64,000 bases of DNA from Sporosarcina sp. ACRSL (GCF_022346605.1 NZ_JAKRNT010000003.1:186001-250000); one strand, 5' to 3'. Counted from the stretch's first letter, positions 17,493 through 26,339 are shown. The notes: a model not told the origin generated them from the letters alone. Numbers and translations are program-made.

Positions 17493-19136
17493 ATGAGTGT
17501 TTTTATCGGAGGGGCTTGGCCATATGCGAACGGGTCGCTGCATCTTGGACATATTGCAGCTCTATTACCGGGGGATATTTTAGCGAGGTATTACCGATTG
17601 AAAGGCGAGAAAGTTCTTTACGCTTCGGGAAGTGATTGCAACGGGACACCCATTTCGATTCGGGCGAATGCCGAAGGAGTGTCTGTAAAGGAAATTGCGG
17701 ACCGTTACCATACGGAATTTATCGTTAACTTTTCAAGATTAGGATTCTCGTATGACATTTACACCCGGACAGACGGAAGGTTTCATCATCAAGTTGTCCG
17801 CGAAGTATTTCTAACTTTATTGGATCGCGGTTTTATTTTCAAAAAAGAAGTGGAACAGACGTATTGCGAAGTTGACGAACGTTTTCTTCCCGACCGATTT
17901 GTCGAAGGAATTTGTCCGCATTGCGGAAGCCGAGCGCGTGGCGATCAATGCGACAACTGCGGCTCCATTTTAGATCCGCTTGATTTGACGGAGCGCACGT
18001 GCAAGCTTTGCGGGAATGAACCGACTATCCGAAAGACGGAGCATTTTTATTTCAAATTAAGCGCATTTCAAGATGAACTTAATAAATATGTCACGAGCGC
18101 GAAGTCTGAAAAGAGATGGCGTGAAAATGCGATTCACCAATCCGAGCGCTATATACGGGAAGGTCTCCATGACCGGGCAGCTTCACGAGATTTAGCGAAC
18201 GGCGTCGGAATACCTGTCAGAGGTTATGAGGATAAGAAAGTGTATGTATGGATCGAGGCGGTGACGGGCTATTATTCCGCAAGCCAGGAATGGGCGGCGT
18301 TGAATCGAACCGATATCGCCGAGTTTTGGAATGAAGAGACGATTTCTTATTATGTACACGGCAAAGACAATATCCCCTTCCATACAATCATCTGGCCCGC
18401 CATTCTTATGGGCATTGGAAAGGAGGACGCATTGCCGACACGTGTCATTTCCAATGAATATTTGACATTGGAGAAGCGAAAATTGTCGACGAGCCAAAAC
18501 TGGGCCGTTTGGGTGCCGGATATTTTGGATCGCTATCAGCCTGATTCGCTCCGTTATTTCTTGACCGCAAATGCGCCAGAAAACCGGGACGCGGATTTCT
18601 CGTGGCGTGAGTTCATTTATAGCCATAACTCCGAGCTTCTTGGGGCTTACGGGAACCTTGTGAATCGAACGTTGAAATTTGTCGAGAAATCCTATGACGG
18701 GGTTGTACCGGTTGCGGAGATCGATGGGGTTATTAAAAAAACTGTTGCGGATCTTTACCGTATTGTCGGCGTGCGCATTGAGACGGGGCATTTTAAAGAA
18801 GCGATCGAAACGATTTTCGATTTTATCCGACGAGCTAATAAATACTTCGACGATGAAAAGCCGTGGATTCAGGTGAAAGAGGACGCAGCTGCATGTGAGC
18901 GGACGATGGCGACATGTGTGTACATCATTGCCAATCTAGCACAACTCCTCTCCCCTTTCCTGCCGTTTTCGAGTGAGGACGTGCAAACGATGCTGAAACT
19001 GCGGAAGCCTGAATGGAAAGCGATCGAGCTAGGGGAATTGAAATTGACAAATGTGAAGACGCTGTTTGAAAGGATTGATACAGGACAGATTGAAGAGGAG
19101 GTAGAAAGGCTGAAAAATCAAGCTCTGGTGAAATAA
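17493..19136 (+). CDS. Methionyl-tRNA synthetase, zinc-knuckle (second) type
   Basis: A 547-residue class I synthetase that charges tRNA-Met. HLGH of the HIGH motif is at about residues 19-22. The connective peptide has four CxxC pairs (CPHC, CDNC, and CKLC, with a nearby Cys) in residues 143-180, the double zinc-knuckle type. The KMSKS loop reads KLSTS, with Thr in place of the second Lys. It lacks the C-terminal tRNA-binding domain of the ~650-residue MetG usual in Bacillales. This resembles the second MetRS (MetS2) known from some Bacillus and Streptococcus strains, where it gives resistance to MetRS inhibitors. A T-box controls it. I chose ATG 17493 over 17487 because of the GGGGG spacing. 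Family certain; second-copy status inferred. Confidence 0.95.
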   Translation: MSVFIGGAWPYANGSLHLGHIAALLPGDILARYYRLKGEKVLYASGSDCNGTPISIRANAEGVSVKEIADRYHTEFIVNFSRLGFSYDIYTRTDGRFHHQVVREVFLTLLDRGFIFKKEVEQTYCEVDERFLPDRFVEGICPHCGSRARGDQCDNCGSILDPLDLTERTCKLCGNEPTIRKTEHFYFKLSAFQDELNKYVTSAKSEKRWRENAIHQSERYIREGLHDRAASRDLANGVGIPVRGYEDKKVYVWIEAVTGYYSASQEWAALNRTDIAEFWNEETISYYVHGKDNIPFHTIIWPAILMGIGKEDALPTRVISNEYLTLEKRKLSTSQNWAVWVPDILDRYQPDSLRYFLTANAPENRDADFSWREFIYSHNSELLGAYGNLVNRTLKFVEKSYDGVVPVAEIDGVIKKTVADLYRIVGVRIETGHFKEAIETIFDFIRRANKYFDDEKPWIQVKEDAAACERTMATCVYIIANLAQLLSPFLPFSSEDVQTMLKLRKPEWKAIELGELKLTNVKTLFERIDTGQIEEEVERLKNQALVK

Positions 19137-19151
19137 AATAGTCTTTCCCCT

Positions 19152-19210
19152 GCCATGCACAGTGACAATTTGCGTCCGTTGGATTGTGGCTGTGCATGGC
19201 CTCTTGTTGT
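19152..19210 (+). terminator. Likely terminator after metS
   Basis: GCCATGCACAG and CTGTGCATGGC are perfect 11-bp arms separated by 27 bases, followed by CTCTTGTTGTTTA. The T run is weak. Confidence 0.65.
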
Positions 19211-19900
19211 TTATTGGGGTGGAGATCCAAAACGAATTACATCTTTAGAGAATTGTATACTGGTTATTGTGTTTTTGTCTTGAATATCAACAAAGCAGTT
19301 AAAGTGCCATTTTTTATATATGGAATCTCCGACTGAGAATGTGACTAGACCATGACCGTGCTCTTCATTATAAGCTTCATAATCGGGTCTTCCAAAAACC
19401 TTGATCATATCTTCCTTAGTAATGTGAGGGATGTTACTAATACTAGTAAACAGTAATTCATCGAAAGTAAAGAGCAAATAAATGTCTCCGTACCATAATA
19501 CGGTATCAATTTCACTCGGCATTTCAACAGAGTTAGGTTCACCTAATATTCCTCTAACTTCGTCTACCGACATGCCGTAGCTCACAGAAGGAACCGGACT
19601 AAATATACCATTCTTTGCATCAGCAATTAATTGTTCATTTAATTGAAGCGGATAAAACTGTGAACCAGAGTCGCGGCCAATTAACATGCCATCCTTGATT
19701 TGTATAGTTGATAGCAATAATACACAAAAGATTAAAACCGAAAAAGTTGATGAAAGAATAAACTTCACATTAAAAGGGTTCTTGTTTTTTGCATCTAGTT
19801 TATTTAATACATTATTCCTCTGTTTTTGACCAAATTCCATGTCTTTAAAAACGGAGTTATTCATATCCGCTTTCAATTCCATTAATTGCTTGTCTAACAT
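19211..19900 (-). CDS. Putative anti-sigma factor with one membrane span
   Basis: About 229 residues: an N-terminal cytoplasmic segment of about 45 residues, one membrane span (FILSSTFSVLIFCVLLLS), and an extracytoplasmic domain with two similar GMSVDEVRGILGEPN / KEDMIKVFGRPDYEA motifs, as in DUF4309-like domains. The gene overlaps the end of the ECF sigma gene by about 45 bases in another frame. Overlap with a sigma gene plus this topology is the usual anti-sigma arrangement, but no zinc-binding anti-sigma motif is seen. The ATG at 19900 follows AGGGTG; an alternative start is the ATGAATAA overlap near 19864. Confidence 0.75.
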   Translation of the reverse strand: MLDKQLMELKADMNNSVFKDMEFGQKQRNNVLNKLDAKNKNPFNVKFILSSTFSVLIFCVLLLSTIQIKDGMLIGRDSGSQFYPLQLNEQLIADAKNGIFSPVPSVSYGMSVDEVRGILGEPNSVEMPSEIDTVLWYGDIYLLFTFDELLFTSISNIPHITKEDMIKVFGRPDYEAYNEEHGHGLVTFSVGDSIYKKWHFNCFVDIQDKNTITSIQFSKDVIRFGSPPQ

Positions 19901-20420
19901 CCACATCACCCTTTTCTAATTTACTTTTTAACAGCTCTCTCGATTTAATCATTCTTGATTTTAATGTATTTTCATTAACATCTAGCAGCGTAGAGATTTC
20001 CCTAATATTTAATTCCTCAAAGTAATATAAGAAAAGTACTTCCCTGTATTTGATTGGCAGGTTCATAATACTCTTTATCAGATGCTTTTTACCTTCGCTT
20101 AACATGACTAGTCGTTCAGGTGTATTTATTCCATCGTCTCCAGAAAATATCGTAAGTTGACTAGTTACGATCGTATATTTATAGCTCCAGCTTTTGAGAT
20201 AGTCTTTGCATTTGTTGATTGCAATTCGATATAACCAGGTCTTTAATGTAGAGTCACCTTTGAATTCATCTAATTTCATGTAACATGTGAGAAAAACTTC
20301 TTGTGTAATCTCTTCTGCAATCTGATAGCTTTTCACATACGAATAGGAAAGTTTGAGTATGCTCGTACCATACGTCTCCATGATTTCATCCAATGTCTGC
20401 TTTTTATAATTTACCTCCAA
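19857..20420 (-). CDS. ECF-type RNA polymerase sigma factor
   Basis: About 187 residues with sigma region 2 (EITQEVFLTCYMKLDEFKGDST, then TWLYRIAINKCKDYL) and region 4 (PIKYREVLFLYYFEELNIREISTLL). I favour the TTG at 20420, 6 bases after AGGGGGG; ATG codons upstream at 20447 and 20438 lack a good ribosome site. It directs RNA polymerase to a regulon that cannot be read here. The next gene, overlapping its end, is its probable membrane anti-sigma. Autoregulation is common for such pairs. Confidence 0.93.
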   Translation of the reverse strand: MEVNYKKQTLDEIMETYGTSILKLSYSYVKSYQIAEEITQEVFLTCYMKLDEFKGDSTLKTWLYRIAINKCKDYLKSWSYKYTIVTSQLTIFSGDDGINTPERLVMLSEGKKHLIKSIMNLPIKYREVLFLYYFEELNIREISTLLDVNENTLKSRMIKSRELLKSKLEKGDVDVRQAINGIESGYE

Positions 20421-20608
20421 TTGTTTCCCCCCTTCCATGCTCTTCAACTAATTAGACGACTCCCATAAATGAATAGTTGAAAAATCTGCTATTGATTTTA
20501 TTATTTTTTATGAATTATAAATAATATGACTCATCTAGAGGCTACTATTCAAGGATTTTCTGCATTTGGCTATATTTACAGCCGAGAAACTCCTCAAAAA
20601 TAGTTGAG

Positions 20609-20740
20609 CGGTGATAAAGTCTCTTTGAACGGTGATAAAACAGTCGTGAGTGGTGATAAACTCGGCTAAGCGGTGATAACTTTCCAAGTCGGTGGTAATC
20701 GGCCGAGATTCGGTGATAAGTTGCCCCGAGTCAGTGGTAA
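20609..20740. repeat. 21-bp phased repeat array B (core CGGTGATAA)
   Basis: Seven cores (CGGTGATAA, with TGGTGATAA, CGGTGGTAA and CAGTGGTAA variants) start at 20609, 20630, 20651, 20671, 20690, 20711 and 20732. Steps are 21, 21, 20, 19, 21 and 21 bases. The core is that of arrays A and C. It lies between the divergent sigma-factor gene and the exported-protein gene, upstream of both. Confidence 0.92.
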
Positions 20741-20826
20741 ACTCCCCTCTTCCAAAAATTTGGTGCAATCCCTTCCTCCATTTGAGACAATATACAGACA
20801 AAGGAAAGGTTGGAAGGAGGAATTAG

Positions 20827-21675
20827 ATGCGGGAACGTAATTTTTGGACGGCAATCGTACTTATTGCAATCAGCTGGATTGCGAATTCATTATACGCACA
20901 TTCAAAACAATTGGAGGAGCCTATTTTTCTTGACCATTATATCGAAACGGCGATGGATGACCATAATTATCTCACTTTCTACTATTTGACTAATATAAAC
21001 GACCGTTCTCGTATTAGTCATGTGCGTCTTGGAAGTTTAGAAGGCTATCCGGAACGCGGCTTCATATATGATGATAATTCTATATACAACATGGATACGT
21101 ACAGGCATCATGTGTTGAGAAGTGTTTCAGTCCGTCTGCAAAATTATGAAACAGATATCATGACGGATCTTATTCTCAACGACATGGTTGTCTATTTTTC
21201 AGATGGCAGGCAAACTACTGTGTCCATCGGTGAAGTTATTATTCATCCAGAGGGATACTATGTAAAGGAAGAATTAGTATTGTGGCAACGTTCAGGCGGA
21301 AGTGGCACCGATGGTATCACTTGGCATTCATTCGAGGCAAGTGAATCGTTGGCAATTGAGGAGATTTCATTCCCTTTCAATGAACCAATCGAAGACCGAT
21401 TCAACTTTTCAATCAGTGGTAGACAAAAAGACAGGACGCTTGAATCACTCGAGCTTCCGATCCATTTAGATAAAGATAAACTTTTGACGTTACAAATCAA
21501 CCTGAAAACCCAAAGTTATGTGAACCCATACGCCTTTCCCATCCATATAGCAGGAACAACAGAGCAGGGAAAACCTTTCGTAAGTTTCGCACATTATCAT
21601 TTGTATCCGTATTTGACGCAGGCCGATGTGAACAAGATTATCCTGGAGAAGACGAGGAGGGATTCGGTTGAATAA
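20827..21675 (+). CDS. Exported protein of unknown function
   Basis: A 282-residue protein with an N-terminal signal or anchor (residues 6-24) and a large, beta-rich exported region without a recognised domain. GGAAGGAGG lies 7 bases before ATG. Its end overlaps the start of the next membrane-protein gene by 8 bases, and a CPBP gene follows, so the three are probably one operon. The pairing of an exported domain with a small multi-span protein suggests an envelope function, but nothing more can be read. Confidence 0.8.
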   Translation: MRERNFWTAIVLIAISWIANSLYAHSKQLEEPIFLDHYIETAMDDHNYLTFYYLTNINDRSRISHVRLGSLEGYPERGFIYDDNSIYNMDTYRHHVLRSVSVRLQNYETDIMTDLILNDMVVYFSDGRQTTVSIGEVIIHPEGYYVKEELVLWQRSGGSGTDGITWHSFEASESLAIEEISFPFNEPIEDRFNFSISGRQKDRTLESLELPIHLDKDKLLTLQINLKTQSYVNPYAFPIHIAGTTEQGKPFVSFAHYHLYPYLTQADVNKIILEKTRRDSVE

Positions 21676-22252
21676 AGCGTTACGTAATATATTTTGGGGG
21701 TACCTCTTCATTTTCTTCGATTTCTATATCATAATGATTGATGTATTTATGGATCCTATCGGTTATTACTTGATTTACCTCGGATGTGCGCGGATTGTTG
21801 GTTCTTATCCGATTGCGAAGAAAGCACTGACGGTTGGGATGATCGGAATTTTTGTGTCATTGCCCTCGGCGTTTGTGAATCTATCGGATTCGGAACTGCC
21901 TTTTGGTTGGTCATTGTACGCGAGTATATTATCGATATTTAAATTGGTTATAGCATTTTATTTATTTTTTGTGTTAATGGGAATGGCTAAGTCGTTTGGT
22001 GATGAGGCGCTTTTTAAAAGAACACAGTCTACTTTTAAATACTTTGTAACCATCCATTTTGCAATATTGGTGTTTATGTCCTTTTCCATGAACGTTTCCG
22101 GGGACGGCTGGATTGCTTTATCAGTAATCCTTGTCATTGCAGGGATTTTGATGGATATTCTCTTTTTAATTTTAATAAGGGCATTTTCGCGGCAACTCCT
22201 GATGTTCGTCAAATTAATTATTATGTTTAATACGGTAGTCAGCATACAGTAA
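21668..22252 (+). CDS. Multi-span membrane protein of unknown function
   Basis: A 194-residue protein with about five or six hydrophobic spans and few charged residues. It starts at a TTG with GAGGAGG 7 bases upstream and overlaps the preceding stop codon, which signals translational coupling with the exported protein. I recognise no family motif. It is followed 19 bases later by a CPBP protease gene. Confidence 0.82.
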   Translation: MNKALRNIFWGYLFIFFDFYIIMIDVFMDPIGYYLIYLGCARIVGSYPIAKKALTVGMIGIFVSLPSAFVNLSDSELPFGWSLYASILSIFKLVIAFYLFFVLMGMAKSFGDEALFKRTQSTFKYFVTIHFAILVFMSFSMNVSGDGWIALSVILVIAGILMDILFLILIRAFSRQLLMFVKLIIMFNTVVSIQ

Positions 22253-22271
22253 AAGGAATGGGGGTTGTCTA

Positions 22272-23162
22272 ATGTTCAAAAACGAAGCAAACCAAATTCG
22301 CGCCGGATGGCTAATCTTTTTGGCGTTCGTCTCGATGTTCATCGCCCAGCAAGTTTTTGCAATACCAGGAGGAGTTTTGCTAGCGATCGTAGATTTCCCG
22401 TTTCAAGACGGAAATTATACTATGGGCATTCAAGCTGCTTTTGACAGGCATCCATGGATTTTTGTTTTGACACAAGGTGGAGCAACGGTTGGCGGCATGC
22501 TCGCGACCGTGTTGTTTTGGCGTTTTGTCAATAAAGGGACGTTGAAAGAGTTGGGATTCAGGGGCTCGTGGAAGGATTTTGTTTTCGGCCTCTTGCTTGG
22601 AGCGATTTCAATTGCCGTCATTTTCTTTATCCTACTGGCTTCCGGAAATGTAGAAATGCTGAATTCATTTGCCCAACCTGAGTTTTCTGTGTACTCCTTA
22701 TCGTTTCTAGTTTTATTCATCTTCGTCGGCTTTTCTGAAGAGATCTTTTTTAGAGGGTACGTCATGTCGACGATGGAAAGTCGCGGAAATCCGAAATGGC
22801 TGATTTATGCCGTTTCCGCAATCGTGTTCAGTTTAGCGCACGGCATGAATCCGAATGTGAGCATATTAGGATTGGTCAATATCGCATTGGTCGGTATTTT
22901 ATTCGCCTATATGTTTGACGCAACGAAGAGCTTATGGCTACCCATCGGTTATCATATTACGTGGAATTACTTTCAAGGGAATGTTTTCGGATTTGCCGTG
23001 AGCGGAACGACTCCCCACGGTATATATAATGTTTCGATTGAAGATGGGAATGCATGGCTGACAGGCGAAGCGTTCGGTTTGGAAGGCGGCATACTTGCGA
23101 CGTTGTTAATTATTCTAGGGTTTATTGCGACAAGGGCGTATGTGAAGATAAAGGCGGAGTAA
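22272..23162 (+). CDS. CPBP-family intramembrane metalloprotease
   Basis: A 296-residue membrane protein with Glu156-Glu157 and Arg161 in the SEEIFFRG motif and His190 in FSLAHG, the catalytic signature of the Abi/CAAX family. A third conserved His occurs in YHITWN. It is longer than the window's other CPBP protein, which shares only these motifs. Third gene of a likely operon with an exported and a membrane protein; their transcript continues through repeat array E to a terminator. Substrate unknown. Confidence 0.92.
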   Translation: MFKNEANQIRAGWLIFLAFVSMFIAQQVFAIPGGVLLAIVDFPFQDGNYTMGIQAAFDRHPWIFVLTQGGATVGGMLATVLFWRFVNKGTLKELGFRGSWKDFVFGLLLGAISIAVIFFILLASGNVEMLNSFAQPEFSVYSLSFLVLFIFVGFSEEIFFRGYVMSTMESRGNPKWLIYAVSAIVFSLAHGMNPNVSILGLVNIALVGILFAYMFDATKSLWLPIGYHITWNYFQGNVFGFAVSGTTPHGIYNVSIEDGNAWLTGEAFGLEGGILATLLIILGFIATRAYVKIKAE

Positions 23163-23165
23163 GCG

Positions 23166-23294
23166 TTTATGCGTCTTTGCAACGATTTATGCGTACTCTT
23201 TCGGTTTTATGCACATTTAAAGAGATTTATGCGTGAATATCGTGACTTATGCGCGTTTCGCGGCGTTTATGCTTCATTTCACGGATTTATGCGT
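23166..23294 (+). repeat. 20-bp phased repeat array E (core TTTATGCGT)
   Basis: Seven cores (TTTATGCGT, TTTATGCAC, CTTATGCGC and TTTATGCTT variants) start at 23166, 23186, 23206, 23226, 23246, 23266 and 23286, exactly 20 bases apart. Fillers differ. It begins right after the CPBP stop and ends at the terminator, so it forms the whole 3' untranslated region. A 20-base step cannot encode an in-frame peptide repeat. Confidence 0.94.
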
Positions 23295-23298
23295 TTTT

Positions 23299-23331
23299 GA
23301 GGCTGCCTAATTCATGGCAGCCTCTTTTTTT
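23299..23331 (+). terminator. Terminator after array E
   Basis: GAGGCTGCC and GGCAGCCTC pair around an 8-base loop and are followed by seven T on the plus strand. It overlaps the last codons of the convergent EamA gene. Confidence 0.9.
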
Positions 23332-24185
23332 CTTCCGCTGAACGTTAAAACGAGGATCCCGCCTAATAGAAGCGCGATTCCGCTCCATGAAATGAGATCC
23401 AACCTCTCTCCTACGACGATTACGCTTAAAATCGCGGCAGTGAGTGGTTCGGCTAGCGACAGCGTCACCGCGGATGATGAAGGAATATGTCGCAATCCGG
23501 TGGAAAACAGGATATACGCAATACTTGTTGATGCAATGCCAAGATAAATCATCGTCGATATGCCGGGAACGGTGAGCAACCCTTCCGTTTCGAAGATGAA
23601 AAGAAACGGCATGAGCATAATTGCGCTCACTGAGAAAATGACAGCGACGGAAGGAATTGCATCCGCTTTCTCCAATACTTCTTTATTGAATAACGTATAA
23701 AAGGCAAATAATAGTCCAGCAATCAAAGATAGCGAGACGCCAATTGGATTGACGATAAGCCCCTCTTTATTTGAAAACAATAATATACAACCAACAATGG
23801 CAAGGGATGTCGCCATCAACCAGATTTTCGACGGTCTCTTTTTTAGAATCAACCATTCAATGATTCCTGAAAACATCGGCGCGCTCCCAATTGCTACGAC
23901 GGTTCCTATCGCGATTCCAGTCAAACGGATCGATGTGAAAAAGCAATATTGAAAGACTGCCATCGCAAACGCAGCAAGAAGCGTCGCTTTCCATGGCCAG
24001 TTTCGGAAGTCAATTTTGCGAAGAATTAGCATGATGACGAGTAATGTGAAACCACCTACCGCAAGTCTTGAGGCACCGACTGCCAATGGGTGTACCGTTT
24101 GTGGCATGAATGTTTGCGCGGTGCCGGTCGTCCCCCAAAGCACCGCTCCTAACAAGACAACTATGAATGCAAGACGCTGTGACAA
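23307..24185 (-). CDS. EamA/DMT-family metabolite exporter
   Basis: A 292-residue protein with ten hydrophobic spans in two repeated EamA halves. Typical motifs are GTTGTAQTF near the start, GSAPMFSGIIEWLIL at the end of the first half, and SLAEPLTAAILSVIVVGE in the second. Family members export amino acids and other metabolites by proton exchange. It starts at a TTG with GGGGAGGGG 7 bases upstream and stands alone. Substrate unknown. Confidence 0.93.
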   Translation of the reverse strand: MSQRLAFIVVLLGAVLWGTTGTAQTFMPQTVHPLAVGASRLAVGGFTLLVIMLILRKIDFRNWPWKATLLAAFAMAVFQYCFFTSIRLTGIAIGTVVAIGSAPMFSGIIEWLILKKRPSKIWLMATSLAIVGCILLFSNKEGLIVNPIGVSLSLIAGLLFAFYTLFNKEVLEKADAIPSVAVIFSVSAIMLMPFLFIFETEGLLTVPGISTMIYLGIASTSIAYILFSTGLRHIPSSSAVTLSLAEPLTAAILSVIVVGERLDLISWSGIALLLGGILVLTFSGRKKEAAMN

Positions 24186-24265
24186 AAAAAATCCCCTCCC
24201 CGATGTAATGAATATATCATGTTATTGAAGGAGGGTGTGTGAATTCTCTCAATTATTCATTTGTT

Positions 24266-24574
24266 TTAGAATTTAAACCGCTTAACATGTTGTTTATGCT
24301 CGAAAACTTCAATAGTTTGTGTAGATTTTTCTGTTATTATTTCCATTACGTAAGCACTCTCTTTAGTTACAACGCGATACATATTATTTCCCAAATACTT
24401 TACACTAGTAATTTTAGAATCATCGTCAAGGATTTCTAATCTAACTGCGGGGTCTGCTAACAAACTACTGACTTTATTCTCTGCAGTAAAGTAATGGACT
24501 AGATTATAGGGACTTACAAGTAGTAAGACGATAATAAGCAATATTAGACTTATAATACCTATTAATTTCTTCAC
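24266..24574 (-). CDS. Small membrane-anchored protein of unknown function
   Basis: About 102 residues: an N-terminal span (KLIGIISLILLIIVLLLV) and a short beta-rich exported domain. I chose GTG at 24574 because GGGGGGA lies 6 bases upstream. It follows the lipoprotein gene by 26 bases on the same strand, so the two probably share a transcript. No motif is recognised. Confidence 0.72.
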   Translation of the reverse strand: MKKLIGIISLILLIIVLLLVSPYNLVHYFTAENKVSSLLADPAVRLEILDDDSKITSVKYLGNNMYRVVTKESAYVMEIITEKSTQTIEVFEHKQHVKRFKF

Positions 24575-24600
24575 ATGATCTCCCCCCATGCTAGTCATTT

Positions 24601-25617
24601 TTAGCGGATGAAATCAATTCTTCTAAGCTTCTCCTGAACTTCCGGATGAAGCTGATTCTCGTCTTTATTTACAATATACTCTGTTTCGATAGCATTGAAT
24701 ACGTCGTGAATTACTCGTAATTGATTCATTTGCTCAGCTGTCGGCGGCTTGCGAAACATCGAGTTCAGCAAGTCAACTGCGCCATCTAACGAGACGGTCA
24801 GCTCTCGATTCAGCTCCGCGACCGTCTCCAACAATCCTTGAGCATTATAAATATCAACTAAGATTGGATCAATGATCCGCCTTCTCTCCTCAAAATCTTG
24901 AAGAGCAGACTCATTCGCTTCTAGAATCGATACCGCTTTAGTTGTAAAAGCCACGTCCATTAATTGATAAGCATCGTTGAAAAAGGCATAGGAGGCTGGC
25001 TGGTTATACTGATCATGTATATTTTCTTTCTTATAAAAGGTTTCTTTTTGATATCCTTTTTCATTTTTATCGTATGTGAATTTCTGGATTATTTTATCGG
25101 AGTGCTGCGCCATAATCATGACGATTCCTGGTTTGCCATCAAATGTTGCCGTACTGAATCTTATTGATCCAAGCTGAACAAAATCATCGAATAGCGGATA
25201 TGTCTCCTCACCGTCTTTCACTACCAACAACCAGTTCTGACCGTCGTCCCAAGCAAAAAGGCCATCCTCCATTTTTTCCGCATTCACATACAGTTCAATC
25301 ACTTCTTCTTCCCCATCCCCGTCCAAGTCCAAGGCGGTTTTCTTATACAGCGATTGCGGATAGTTTTCAATTTCTTTTGCGACAATCATCGAATAATCAT
25401 TATTCACCTGTTCATTTATTGCTAGCTCGAACGCTATCCTTTCTTCCTCTAGTGTCTTTTCAACAGCGTCTTTTTCTAATGAAATTTGCTCAATTTGTTT
25501 TTTTAGTTCGTTAATTTCTCTTGCCTGATCTGTTGTTTCCTGGTTCGCATTTGACTGATCCGTGCAACCACTAAGTAGACCGACTACGCATACGCTTCCT
25601 AATAAGAGTTTCCTCAT
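24601..25617 (-). CDS. Lipoprotein with coiled coil and FG-GAP-like repeat
   Basis: A 338-residue protein with a lipoprotein signal (lipobox LLSGC, Cys18), a coiled-coil stretch (about residues 28-65) and a domain with DLDGDGEEEVIEL at about 98-110, the calcium-binding motif typical of VCBS/FG-GAP-type repeats. It should be anchored outside the membrane. GGGGGAAAGGG precedes the ATG. A small membrane-anchored protein follows in the same operon. The function is unknown; binding of a surface ligand is plausible. Confidence 0.85.
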   Translation of the reverse strand: MRKLLLGSVCVVGLLSGCTDQSNANQETTDQAREINELKKQIEQISLEKDAVEKTLEEERIAFELAINEQVNNDYSMIVAKEIENYPQSLYKKTALDLDGDGEEEVIELYVNAEKMEDGLFAWDDGQNWLLVVKDGEETYPLFDDFVQLGSIRFSTATFDGKPGIVMIMAQHSDKIIQKFTYDKNEKGYQKETFYKKENIHDQYNQPASYAFFNDAYQLMDVAFTTKAVSILEANESALQDFEERRRIIDPILVDIYNAQGLLETVAELNRELTVSLDGAVDLLNSMFRKPPTAEQMNQLRVIHDVFNAIETEYIVNKDENQLHPEVQEKLRRIDFIR

Positions 25618-25716
25618 TCCCTTTCCCCCTGTAAATAATTCCGGACTATTTTATCAATTCGACAGTCCGCGTAAAACACCTCTGTCTAGCAACGATTTTC
25701 TATCCAACTTAATCCA

Positions 25717-25745
25717 TTGAACCATTCCTAGTGCTATGGTACACT
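25717..25745 (+). promoter_or_regulatory. Promoter of queT
   Basis: TTGAAC and TACACT with a 17-base spacer lie just upstream of the preQ1 riboswitch. Confidence 0.65.
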
Positions 25746-25762
25746 GTAAGGCAGGCTTTTTG

Positions 25763-25804
25763 CCACGTGGTTCGAAAACCTCCCACGTAAAAAAAACTAA
25801 GGAG
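25763..25804 (+). promoter_or_regulatory. PreQ1-I riboswitch
   Basis: The compact aptamer is visible: P1 arms CACGTGG and CCCACGT enclose GGTTCGAAAACCTC, followed by the A-rich strand ending AAACTAAGGAG. The final AAGGAG is also the ribosome site of queT (7 bases before its ATG), so ligand binding would hide it and shut off translation. This agrees with the downstream queuosine-precursor transporter. Confidence 0.88.
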
Positions 25805-25811
25805 AATGAAT

Positions 25812-26297
25812 ATGAAAGTAAAAACAATGGCAACGAGCGGGATTATCGCTGCGTTGTATGTCGCTGTGACGTTTTTGGTTGCCCCGTTCGGGTTCACAAA
25901 CATCCAGTTTCGCTTATCTGAGATGTTCAATCATCTCGTTGTGTTCAACAAAAAATATATCATCGGGGTTGTATTAGGTGTATTCATCGCCAATCTGCTC
26001 TTTTCAGAGCTAGGACCGATTGATTTAGTCTTTGGAGTCGGGCATTCCATTTTTGCTCTTTCAATTACAATCTTATCGGCTAAGTTCATTAAAGGGCTGT
26101 ACCGACGGATGTTTTTCAATACACTTGTATTTACGTTCACGATGTTTATTATTGCATGGGAATTGAACATTGCACTTGAGTTCCCTTTCTTACTGACATG
26201 GTTCTTTCTCGCTGTAAGCGAATTTGTCGTCATGGCAGTTGGAATTCCTATAATGGGTGCAATAAACAAACGACTCAATCTCAGCAAGCTCATATAA
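25812..26297 (+). CDS. queT: QueT-family queuosine precursor transporter
   Basis: A 161-residue membrane protein with about five spans, the QueT (DUF988) family of substrate-specific (S) subunits that work with the shared energy-coupling module to import queuosine precursors. The amphipathic FGFTNIQFRLSEMFNHLVVF region is characteristic. The ATG at 25812 is chosen over 25806 by its 7-base distance from AAGGAG. The preQ1 riboswitch in front confirms the substrate class. It ends at a strong terminator. Confidence 0.93.
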   Translation: MKVKTMATSGIIAALYVAVTFLVAPFGFTNIQFRLSEMFNHLVVFNKKYIIGVVLGVFIANLLFSELGPIDLVFGVGHSIFALSITILSAKFIKGLYRRMFFNTLVFTFTMFIIAWELNIALEFPFLLTWFFLAVSEFVVMAVGIPIMGAINKRLNLSKLI

Positions 26298-26339
26298 TTA
26301 AAAGAGAGAGTGGCGATTTCGCCACTCTCTCTTTTAATT
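26298..26339. terminator. Bidirectional terminator between queT and the DUF2512 gene
   Basis: AAAAGAGAGAGTGGCG and CGCCACTCTCTCTTTT are perfect 16-bp arms with a 4-base loop and A/T tracts on both sides. Confidence 0.93.

Noticed and set aside
18192-18791. 199-codon minus-strand frame inside metS
   Set aside because: Antisense shadow of a well-conserved synthetase gene, without a ribosome site or domain.
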